Of a stretch of 62,045 nt of DNA, positions 33,941 to 39,305 are shown piece by piece. The notes under the pieces were generated by a model. That model was not told the DNA's origin and did no database searches. It saw only the letters and a program-made list of their open reading frames with translations. Every line of letters starts with the position of its first letter. Within the stretch, counting starts at the first letter, position 1. Where the stretch lies: positions 1 to 62,045 of the IMG/VR virus record IMGVR_UViG_3300046692_000139, one strand, 5' to 3'. The translations under genes were made by a program, and so were the position numbers. The DNA is from a virus.

Positions 33941-34740
33941 GGCGCAAGCTCCTTTTCCAGATCGCTCAGGGCGGTTTCCTGATCTGCAGTCAGCTCGTAG
34001 TAGCCGCGCATCGACAGGGCGTCATACGTGCCAGCCTTGATCGCTGCAAGCGCGTTCGTGAACGCCTTGCCGTCGATTGGCTTCTTCGGCTCTTCCTTTG
34101 CTTGAGGTTGGGGCTGGGCGGCAGCTTCATGCTGACGGAGCTCCTCCGGTAGGTCTTCGATGTCCTGCGTGAAGATGTCGGACGCCGCGGTGACGTTGAG
34201 GGTCATGGCGATCATGGCGCGCTTGCAGGCCATCTTGAGCACGGTGTTCGCCAGATCGGCAGCCTCGGTACGGACTTGCGTGACCTTCTTCACGTTGCCT
34301 TGATAGCTCGAGAACTTGAGGCGACGCATGTTCTCCGGATAGGAGTCGAACTCCTCGGTGCAGACGGACTTGCGCCACTTGTACTTTTCCTCGGCGGATG
34401 AGCACTCACCGACGCCTTCGCCCAAAATAACGCCGGTCACTTGGTGGCGACCGACGCAGGTCACGCGGAAACGGGCCGTCAGTGCGTCGCCAAGGTCTTC
34501 GATGCGGTACTCCTGGGCGATGCGGAAGGTTACACACAGCACCTCGGCACCCGGCTTGTACAGCGTCGGCTTCGGGGTGCCGGGGATCGTGCCGTAGTGG
34601 GTGTCCCGCTTCATGATGCCTTGCATCACGGTCTGTACGAGATTCACGCGCTCGCGAATTTCGGAGGCGGAGAAGCGGTGCACTTCGCCAGCGGTCAGTC
34701 CGGCCACTTCGCGGCGCGGTATTTCGATCACTTCGTTCAT
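33937..34740 (-). CDS. putative single-strand annealing/recombination protein
   Basis: 267 residues from ATG 34740, four bases after AAGGAGAAG (an upstream ATG at 34767 lacks a site). Conserved-looking core LVQTVMQGIMKRDTHYGTIP, TLYKPGAEVLCVTFRIAQEY, VGECSSAEEKYKWR and ADLANTVLKMACKRAMI, then a Gln/Pro-rich linker and a C-terminal helix. Several phages carry this family next to a YqaJ exonuclease, so a RecT/Rad52-like annealing role is likely by context but unproven. Confidence 0.7.
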   Translation of the reverse strand: MNEVIEIPRREVAGLTAGEVHRFSASEIRERVNLVQTVMQGIMKRDTHYGTIPGTPKPTLYKPGAEVLCVTFRIAQEYRIEDLGDALTARFRVTCVGRHQVTGVILGEGVGECSSAEEKYKWRKSVCTEEFDSYPENMRRLKFSSYQGNVKKVTQVRTEAADLANTVLKMACKRAMIAMTLNVTAASDIFTQDIEDLPEELRQHEAAAQPQPQAKEEPKKPIDGKAFTNALAAIKAGTYDALSMRGYYELTADQETALSDLEKELAP

Positions 34741-34793
34741 CTGTCTTCTCCTTTTTGCTTTTTTCATCTATTCGCTTCGGTCCCGCCGGCAGA

Positions 34794-34952
34794 TCACGGC
34801 GGCGACACAACCACCACCACCGTGCAAACCAGAGCCAAGATCGTCAGGCCCATCAGCTTCAACTTTGCTGCGGCCAGCTCGTATTCGGTGATGCGCTGCG
34901 ATGCCTTTCTCGGGTGCTGCGGAGTTGCGCTGACTGCGTTATTGCTGTTCAT
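34794..34952 (-). CDS. small tail-anchored membrane protein
   Basis: 52 residues from ATG 34952 after AAGGAGATAG. Polar N-terminus and one C-terminal membrane span (LMGLTILALVCTVVVVV). No family recognised. Confidence 0.6.
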   Translation of the reverse strand: MNSNNAVSATPQHPRKASQRITEYELAAAKLKLMGLTILALVCTVVVVVSPP

Positions 34953-34977
34953 GGCTATCTCCTTGGGGTGTGTTGTG

Positions 34978-35178
34978 TTACCAGCTTTGGATACGATTTC
35001 GTTTGGCAATAAGTTCGACCAGTTCTTGCCTCAGGTCGTTTGGCACCAAGCCGCGCAAAACGCGATCGAAGTAGTGGAGTTCGTTCTGCGTGCGGCGTAT
35101 TTCGCAGTTCGTCCACAACAACACAACAGGCTTGGCGATCTTGCGCATGAGGCGGCGGGCGATGCGGGTGGCGATCAT
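34978..35178 (-). CDS. small basic hypothetical protein
   Basis: 66 residues from ATG 35178 with GGAGGG three bases upstream and ATGA overlap with the preceding gene. Very basic N-terminus (TRIARRLMRKIAKP), then DRVLRGLVPNDLRQELVEL. Could bind nucleic acid; inference only. Confidence 0.6.
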   Translation of the reverse strand: MIATRIARRLMRKIAKPVVLLWTNCEIRRTQNELHYFDRVLRGLVPNDLRQELVELIAKRNRIQSW

Positions 35179-35354
35179 GATCCCTCCACTTTGTTGCCGA
35201 CGCCCTCGGTGGCAGTGATAGCTCCAAGCCAAACGGCAGCGAAAAGGAACCATCCCCAGCCCAACTTGCCTTCATACGCCAAAAGTCCAGCGGCCAGCAC
35301 GCACGCGATTGCAGCGAGCGTCCGACCAACGATGACCAAGGCAGTGGCTTTCAT
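35175..35354 (-). CDS. small two-span membrane protein
   Basis: 59 residues (MKATALVIVGRTLAAIACVL ... GVGNKVEGS) from ATG 35354. It contains two hydrophobic segments (VIVGRTLAAIACVLAAGLL and WGWFLFAAVWLGAIT). It overlaps both neighbours by 4 bases (ATGA type). Function unknown; possibly superinfection-related like other early small phage membrane proteins. Confidence 0.62.
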   Translation of the reverse strand: MKATALVIVGRTLAAIACVLAAGLLAYEGKLGWGWFLFAAVWLGAITATEGVGNKVEGS

Positions 35355-35551
35355 TTGGCGCGCTCCGCGAGAACGATGTCGATCTGCTCTAAGAACAGGC
35401 TGGCGAGCTGCTTCACCTCATCCGTGGACAGACCTTTGATCGTGAGATGCGACCCGTCACCCCGGCGAATAACCAAGCCATCAGCACCACCCTCGTTCTC
35501 AAGGCGGCCAATTTCGACGAGCTCGCCTGTCACTTTGATGTTGATATCCAT
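35351..35551 (-). CDS. small hypothetical protein
   Basis: 66 residues with GAGGAGAGG upstream. Strand-rich (INIKVTGELVEIGRLENEGG; GSHLTIKGLSTDEV), ending in a helix. First gene after the long structured gap at 35552-36191. Function unknown. Confidence 0.65.
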   Translation of the reverse strand: MDINIKVTGELVEIGRLENEGGADGLVIRRGDGSHLTIKGLSTDEVKQLASLFLEQIDIVLAERAK

Positions 35552-35639
35552 CCTGCCTCTCCTCTATCTCGTTGTTGGGCGTGGCGCCGGGCTACCATCG
35601 CTATCTCGTGAGTGGCGGCGGTCCTTACTACCCGCTTGC

Positions 35640-36045
35640 GCTTCCGGCATGGGTACTAGCCATGCCGCTACGGTCATGCGGATTGCCACAAGTAAGAGCC
35701 GTTTGCTGGCCGCTTTCGCGTCGTCTGTGCTGCTGCGGCGATCAATCCGCCTTGACACAGAACGGGCCTCGTTTGACGCTTCCGCCGTTCATGACACGGC
35801 TTTCCTGTCGCACTATCCCCAAGACTCGGGATCAAACCGAGTTAGCGGCTCTTACTTGTGGTGACTGGTAACGCCAGTCAGTCGACCTGTACGCTTCAGG
35901 CTAGCGGCCACTCCGTGCAAGGCTCCCTACGTTCTGACCCGGGAGATGGCAAAGCGCGTGTTGTGCTCCGAGACGCGCCGCTTCGGTGTTACGGTTGGTG
36001 TAGGCACTTCCCCTGCTTGGCGATGCTCACCTGAGTCATCGCGTT
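35640..36045 (-). ncRNA. candidate large structured RNA
   Basis: The stretch 35552-36191 lacks a convincing gene but holds a dense series of perfect inverted repeats. Examples: CGGCATGG/CCATGCCG (35645-35667); a 16-bp closing stem 35686-35701 with 35846-35861, enclosing stems 35724-35729/35756-35761, 35784-35788/35796-35800 and 35824-35829/35837-35842; then GACTGG/CCAGTC (35863-35879), CTCCC/GGGAG (35923-35945), GCGCGT/ACGCGC (35954-35978) and GCGATG-CTC/GAG-CATCGC (36020-36042). Flanking genes run leftward, so minus-strand transcription is likely. A GAAA tetraloop hairpin (CGC-GAAA-GCG) also forms on that strand. Could be a novel ncRNA or a long leader. Boundaries are approximate. Confidence 0.6.
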
Positions 36046-36087
36046 ACCCGCGCCACCGAGTGGTTGCGGGCCGGCGCCGACCAGGTA

Positions 36088-36129
36088 TCAGTCCACGTAT
36101 GCACTATGGGATTTTCGGTAACTTCGCAT
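36088..36129 (-). CDS. possible 13-residue leader peptide
   Basis: A strong ribosome site (AAGGAG, 7 bases before ATG 36129) precedes a 13-codon frame (MRSYRKSHSAYVD) ending just before the hairpin-rich segment. Short leader frames before structured RNA can couple translation to RNA folding. It could equally be chance. Confidence 0.3.
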   Translation of the reverse strand: MRSYRKSHSAYVD

Positions 36130-36191
36130 GCCCTATCTCCTTATCTAAGTTGAGCCCTCGTTGACCGCCTGGGGCTATCGCGGAACTCGGA

Positions 36192-36392
36192 TTACGGTGA
36201 CTCACCCACTGCTGCCAGCGCATTCCACACTTCGAATTCGATATCGACCAACGCCAGCGCCTTGTCGTGGTCGTCTCCGATGGCGGCGATCTCGATATGC
36301 CGGGCGATGCTTCTCATGGCGAAGATCAGCGTGTCGAGCGTGTTGATCGCGTGGTTCATCGACTCGCGCTGCTGGGTATGTGTCACATTCAT
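36192..36392 (-). CDS. small hypothetical protein between the two RNA elements
   Basis: 66 residues with GGAGAGGAGAAC upstream. Helical (INTLDTLIFAMRSIARHIEI; DDHDKALALVDIEFEVWNAL). No family recognised. Confidence 0.65.
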   Translation of the reverse strand: MNVTHTQQRESMNHAINTLDTLIFAMRSIARHIEIAAIGDDHDKALALVDIEFEVWNALAAVGESP

Positions 36393-36430
36393 GTTCTCCT
36401 CTCCTTATTCGGTGGACTGCGCTGTATCGA

Positions 36431-36532
36431 TTACAAGAGAATCGGCTACCCAGGTTTCCCTGTACGCTCCGTGACAGCCGCTGCATACGCCTCACGGAAT
36501 GAGCGCATGCAGCACAACCGACTCTCTTGTAA
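36431..36532 (-). ncRNA. candidate pseudoknotted RNA element
   Basis: A 15-bp stem with one mismatch (36431-36445 with 36518-36532) closes a 72-base loop. Inside, TCCGTGA (36468-36474) pairs with TCACGGA (36492-36498) and GCTGCAT (36480-36486) pairs with ATGCAGC (36507-36513). The pairs interleave to form an H-type pseudoknot with loops of 5, 5 and 8 bases. The surrounding gap 36393-36662 has no clear gene. The element lies between a terminator and a ribosome site on the minus strand, so it may be a regulatory leader or stand-alone RNA. Confidence 0.6.
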
Positions 36533-36570
36533 CGCCTGCCTTGCAGGTAAATCGGCATGCCACGCGTCCT

Positions 36571-36593
36571 AAAAACCTCGTTTGGAGTCGAGG
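36571..36593 (-). terminator. leftward terminator inside the early operon
   Basis: On the minus strand CCTCG (36593-36589), loop ACTCCAAA, CGAGG (36580-36576) and five T. Genes continue in the same direction beyond it, so it is either crossed by antitermination or gives polarity. A 16-codon frame (MRVREVQFSLDSKRGF) runs through the stem and stops in the T tract. Confidence 0.7.
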
Positions 36594-36662
36594 GAGAATT
36601 GGACTTCCCTAACGCGCATGCCTGCCGGTGTTATGTCCCCACTACTGGCTTGGGTCGAATGC

Positions 36663-36923
36663 TCAACCGCCTGCCACAACACCTGCACTTGCTCCTGCCA
36701 CTGCTAACCTCTGATGCGGAACCGTTGGCGCGTCGTTCTTCAACGCCTTGTGTTCTGCCAACGCCTCGACCACCAATGCCCGGCTAGGCGCCATAAATGT
36801 TTCGATTGTGCGGATCACCCACCACTGTTTTTCGATTTCCCACGACGGGGCAGGGTGCTTGCCCATCCGCATTTCGTCGATCACCAGGCGCATCGCCTGA
36901 TCGCCTTTGAGTGGGGCGTTCAA
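36663..36923 (-). CDS. hypothetical protein, TTG start
   Basis: 86 residues. The ATG at 36935 lacks a ribosome site. The TTG at 36923 lies 5 bases after GGAGG and overlaps the upstream stop as TTGA, so it is preferred. Contains LKGDQAMRLVIDEMRMGKHP and WVIRTIETFMAPSRALV, ending in a Gly/Ala-rich tail. Function unknown. Confidence 0.65.
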   Translation of the reverse strand: MNAPLKGDQAMRLVIDEMRMGKHPAPSWEIEKQWWVIRTIETFMAPSRALVVEALAEHKALKNDAPTVPHQRLAVAGASAGVVAGG

Positions 36924-37216
36924 AACGACCTCCATTGGTGATCGAGCTTCGCTTCCTCGCGGTCGTAAATGACGCGTTCGGCATGTGCTTCGCGCAGTTC
37001 GACGAGGCGATCCATTTGGCGGTGGACGCCGACCCAGTACGCGACCATCTCGATGTCGTATTGGGTCAGTAGGTACATCACGTTGACGCGGGTTCCGGGG
37101 AGGCAGATTTCGTCAACCAGGCATTCGTCGTCCTCAGTCGCCGGCAGGCCGTACACGTCGTACGACTGACCGTGGTAGGAGAAACCCTTCTGCAGCAGCT
37201 TTGTCCCGATCAACAT
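36920..37216 (-). CDS. hypothetical protein of the early-left operon
   Basis: 98 residues with GAGGAGACTGCC upstream. Acidic and aromatic (FSYHGQSYDVYGLPATEDDE; LVDEICLPGTRVNVMYLL). No family recognised. Confidence 0.65.
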   Translation of the reverse strand: MLIGTKLLQKGFSYHGQSYDVYGLPATEDDECLVDEICLPGTRVNVMYLLTQYDIEMVAYWVGVHRQMDRLVELREAHAERVIYDREEAKLDHQWRSF

Positions 37217-37226
37217 GGCAGTCTCC

Positions 37227-37364
37227 TCAGCGAGCGCACTCGGCGTTCTTGCCGGTGATCAGATGCCAGCCCAAGGCTTGGCGAATTTGCTCCGGCGTCT
37301 GCGGTGGCGTTTTCTCCACCTGGCGCTGCTGCATCCACTGACGAACTTGCTCTTTAGTAGGCAC
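37227..37364 (-). CDS. small hypothetical protein
   Basis: 45 residues from GTG 37364 after CGGGAG. Gln-rich and helical (PTKEQVRQWMQQRQVEKTPP), ending ALGWHLITGKNAECAR. Resembles short phage protein-binding helices; function unknown. Confidence 0.58.
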   Translation of the reverse strand: MPTKEQVRQWMQQRQVEKTPPQTPEQIRQALGWHLITGKNAECAR

Positions 37365-37376
37365 AATCGACTCCCG

Positions 37377-37508
37377 TTAGTTACCGTTAAGCGACTTGGA
37401 AACCATGTGTACGACGTTGCTTGCTACACCGACCAGCACCAGGCTTTGAACCGTCACGAGGACAAAGCCAAGGAGGAGCAGGGCGGTGTATGTGAGGATC
37501 GTTTTCAT
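37377..37508 (-). CDS. small membrane protein, first gene after the leftward promoter
   Basis: 43 residues (MKTILTYTALLLLGFVLVTV ... SKSLNGN) with AGGAAGGG upstream at a rather long spacing. Single hydrophobic segment. Located ~45 bases downstream of the operator-controlled leftward promoter, a position typical of immediate-early exclusion proteins. Function unknown. Confidence 0.55.
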   Translation of the reverse strand: MKTILTYTALLLLGFVLVTVQSLVLVGVASNVVHMVSKSLNGN

Positions 37509-37551
37509 CGCCGTGCTAGCCCTTCCTGTGTTGGTGCGTCGTCGATGAATT

Positions 37552-37592
37552 CACTATACGCTAGAAAAACTAGTAGAACAAGAAAAACTAGT
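37552..37592 (-). promoter_or_regulatory. leftward early promoter with two CTAG-type operators
   Basis: On the minus strand -35 TTGTTC (37581-37576), a 17-base spacer and -10 TATAGT (37558-37553). The spacer contains the palindrome CTAGAAAAACTAG (37561-37573). AGAAAAACTAGT recurs 18 bases away (37581-37592). The same palindrome sits in the rightward promoter near the cro-like gene, so both are probably repressor operators. Confidence 0.8.
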
Positions 37593-37650
37593 AAATTTTT
37601 TCGAGTGTTGTTTTAAGCAGATCAAGAAGTCTGTTGTTTGGTACAGACGG

Positions 37651-37673
37651 AAAAAATCCCGCACTTGGCGGGA
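37651..37673 (-). terminator. leftward terminator after lipoprotein gene
   Basis: Minus strand TCCCGC (37673-37668), loop, GCGGGA (37662-37657) and six T (37656-37651). It isolates the lipoprotein gene from the early-left operon. Confidence 0.82.
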
Positions 37674-37714
37674 CGGTTTGGAGCGGCCTGGCGGTGCCTG
37701 GCGCGGAGGACGGG

Positions 37715-37987
37715 TTAGGGAATAACCGGAACGCCGTTCATCTCAAGCCCGGCGCATACCCTGCGGGCCTGCGGATCGGCGCGCACTAGCTCTTGTGCTT
37801 CGTCTCTAGAGCGAGAGGCCGCGACAGCGCGCTGGATGATCTCGGCGCAGGCGCGTTTATCCGTATCGGAGCTGGCTTCACGGCGGTAGCAGCCGGCAGA
37901 AACGAGGGTGAAGGCGATAACCGAAACGCACGCAAGACGGGCTGGCACGACTTCCATTCGTGGATATCGACTACCTATCAACAGCAT
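37715..37987 (-). CDS. small lipoprotein, moron-like
   Basis: 90 residues from ATG 37987 after a perfect AGGAGGT. Signal peptide with lipobox LVSAGC at about residue 33, then a charged mature part with two further Cys (KRACAEIIQRAVAAS; ARRVCAGLEMNG). Own terminator downstream and a LexA box 90 bases upstream make it a self-contained unit probably expressed from the prophage. Possible roles: surface exclusion or envelope change; unknown. Confidence 0.68.
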   Translation of the reverse strand: MLLIGSRYPRMEVVPARLACVSVIAFTLVSAGCYRREASSDTDKRACAEIIQRAVAASRSRDEAQELVRADPQARRVCAGLEMNGVPVIP

Positions 37988-38077
37988 TCTCACCTCCTGG
38001 ATTCGAACCGACACCAGCAAAATTTAGCGCTTTAGGCAACAAAATCTAGTGGATCAGCCAATCGTAACCATGTACAC

Positions 38078-38097
38078 TACTGTATAAATAAACAGTA
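38078..38097. promoter_or_regulatory. second LexA (SOS) box
   Basis: TACTGTATAAATAAACAGTA has CTGT-N8-ACAG with TA flanks. It lies between the leftward lipoprotein gene (37987) and the 3' end of the Arc-like gene, so the lipoprotein is the only evident target. TATA-like -10 candidates exist in both directions. Confidence 0.85.
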
Positions 38098-38113
38098 TTT
38101 ATGGTGCGCATGT

Positions 38114-38129
38114 ATCTGTAGTTACAGAT
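38114..38129. promoter_or_regulatory. 16-base palindrome, possible operator
   Basis: ATCTGTA-GT-TACAGAT is a perfect 7+7 inverted repeat 16 bases from the LexA box. It differs from both the LexA and CTAG operator types. Protein partner unknown; the neighbouring Arc-like protein is a candidate. Confidence 0.5.
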
Positions 38130-38208
38130 CGAAACAATCAGCACGCAACTGTTATTACTTTTGGAATAGAATCAAATGGAACTGTAATCGTGACCACCAG
38201 CAATTACC

Positions 38209-38439
38209 CTAGCCTCGAAGGTGCCCCAACACCTGGCGCACCATCATTTTCAGTTCTTCGTTTTGCTGCTTGATATCGTCCAGCGGAGACGCGCTCAAGC
38301 GTGAAAGCATCTCTGCGTTAAGTGAATGACCGTTCCGCTCCGCAGCTGCCGTCAGTTCCTGGTGTAGGGCTGTCGGTAGGCGAAGCGCGGTCTTGATGTG
38401 ATTCTTCTGTTTTGGCTGTTGAATTGGAGGTGTGCTCAT
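38209..38439 (-). CDS. Arc-family ribbon-helix-helix protein
   Basis: 76 residues. HIKTALRLPTALHQELTAAA plus RNGHSLNAEMLSRL is the Arc/MetJ ribbon-helix-helix pattern (strand followed by two helices), with a C-terminal coiled-coil-like tail. A dimeric DNA-binding regulator. It lies in the immunity region with palindromes on both sides. Confidence 0.85.
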   Translation of the reverse strand: MSTPPIQQPKQKNHIKTALRLPTALHQELTAAAERNGHSLNAEMLSRLSASPLDDIKQQNEELKMMVRQVLGHLRG

Positions 38440-38460
38440 GCCCCCAATTTTTCCATGTTG

Positions 38461-38497
38461 CTAGAAAAATACAGTAATGTGCCTTCATAATGAAGGC
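38461..38497. promoter_or_regulatory. promoter/operator region of the Arc-like gene
   Basis: Holds an operator half (CTAGAAAAATACAG from 38461) and a perfect palindrome GCCTTCAT-A-ATGAAGGC (38481-38497). On the minus strand TTCATT, 17 bases, TATTTT could be the promoter. The rest of the gap up to 38668 shows nothing else convincing. Confidence 0.5.
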
Positions 38498-38668
38498 TGT
38501 TGTTTAGTGCTTATTCGTGAGAAAGTATTGCTTGCGAGCGTGTGATAATGAATTTATGGTAGTTGGATGCTGGCGAGCTGCGGTACAGGGGACGACTTGG
38601 ATTACTCGCTAAAGCCTTCGTACTACCTTGGCGTTGCTCTTGTTTCCAACCACCACTAGAGTGCCTCG

Positions 38669-38935
38669 ATGACGAACCATAACGAAGAGTCGACCGAACA
38701 TCGAGTTCTCGCTGCGCTCCGCGAGATCAATCCACAAAAGCGCGCCGAGGTTGTGGCCGTCATCGAAGCAATGGCGGCTGCGTTCCCGAAACCCGCAAAG
38801 GTATCACTCGCACGTCCTGCATTACTTAGTCTTGTGGTCAGCGATGGCCGCATTGTCCGCACTGGGAAGCGCTCTCGCCATCACCAGGAGCGAGTTCTTC
38901 CCGCTCTCGGTCTTCCTGCGGTACTCACTAAGTAA
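38669..38935 (+). CDS. hypothetical protein overlapping the repressor gene
   Basis: 88 residues; the first ~50 look protein-like (TEHRVLAALREINPQKRAEV, VAVIEAMAAAFP). The last ~37 overlap the 3' end of the repressor gene on the other strand and are less convincing. Ribosome site weak. May be a small regulator whose C-terminus arose in the overlap, or a chance frame. Confidence 0.4.
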   Translation: MTNHNEESTEHRVLAALREINPQKRAEVVAVIEAMAAAFPKPAKVSLARPALLSLVVSDGRIVRTGKRSRHHQERVLPALGLPAVLTK

Positions 38936-39223
38936 GGCCGCTTCGTCTTCCGATACCCATTGCAAGTTTGAAGCCTGGCGCTCGCCACGGCTTTCACTGC
39001 TGCTAGGCGGAGCATCCTCGCCGGCGCCGGTCATTAGCCATTCAGGCGTTGTACCCAACACTTCCGCAACCTTCTTGATCCGGTTGCGGTTCGGCGCCGT
39101 GCCGTCCTCATTCTCCCACTGCTGAACAGTCTGCCAAACCACGCCCACGGCCTTCGCTAGGGCCTCCTGGCTTTGGTAGCCGCGCTCGATGCGCTTCTGC
39201 TTGATTCGTTGATGGATGCTCAT
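38822..39223 (-). CDS. CI-like repressor, short form
   Basis: 133 residues from ATG 39223. N-terminal Xre helix-turn-helix (SIHQRIKQKRIERGYQSQEA, LAKAVGVVWQTVQQWEN; then VAEVLGTTPEWLMTG), a Ser/Glu linker and a helical C-terminus (EAALLSEYRRKTESGKNSLL). There is no S24/LexA-type peptidase domain (no Ser-Lys dyad region and half the usual length), so RecA-stimulated self-cleavage is not expected. Divergent from the Cro-like gene, with shared operators between them. Confidence 0.85.
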   Translation of the reverse strand: MSIHQRIKQKRIERGYQSQEALAKAVGVVWQTVQQWENEDGTAPNRNRIKKVAEVLGTTPEWLMTGAGEDAPPSSSESRGERQASNLQWVSEDEAALLSEYRRKTESGKNSLLVMARALPSADNAAIADHKTK

Positions 39224-39270
39224 TCCGCAACTATGCCAAGAAGGACTAGTACCGGATACACAGAATTTTC

Positions 39271-39298
39271 TTGTGTCTGCTAGTTTTTCTAGTAGAAT
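39271..39298 (+). promoter_or_regulatory. rightward promoter with CTAG operator
   Basis: -35 TTGTGT (39271-39276), 16-base spacer, -10 TAGAAT (39293-39298). The spacer contains CTAGTTTTTCTAG (39280-39292), the reverse complement of the operator in the leftward promoter. A second imperfect palindrome ACACAG-AATTTTC-TTGTGT lies just upstream. The -10 box ends 7 bases before the ATG of the Cro-like gene, so its mRNA would be nearly leaderless. Confidence 0.78.
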
Positions 39299-39305
39299 AG
39301 GGTTC

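Noticed and set aside
35564-35758. 64-codon minus-strand frame with a signal-peptide-like middle
   Set aside because: No ribosome site; it coincides with the strongest inverted repeats. Not excluded, but structure explains the conservation-like look better.
35946-36164. 72-codon plus-strand frame with GGGAG before its ATG
   Set aside because: The GGGAG is one arm of a hairpin, the protein lacks fold-like sequence, and all nearby genes are on the other strand.
36202-36558. 118-codon minus-strand frame through the pseudoknot element
   Set aside because: Runs out of frame into the next gene, is extremely Arg-rich and ignores the clear ribosome site at 36392.
37999-38009. GGATTCGAACC, the core of a tRNA T-arm, upstream of the lipoprotein gene
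   Set aside because: No matching stem extension, acceptor or CCA on either strand; probably chance or a very old remnant.
38088-38278. 62-codon plus-strand frame after the second LexA box
   Set aside because: Reads protein-like but has no ATG, GTG or TTG start before most of its length and overlaps the Arc-like gene.
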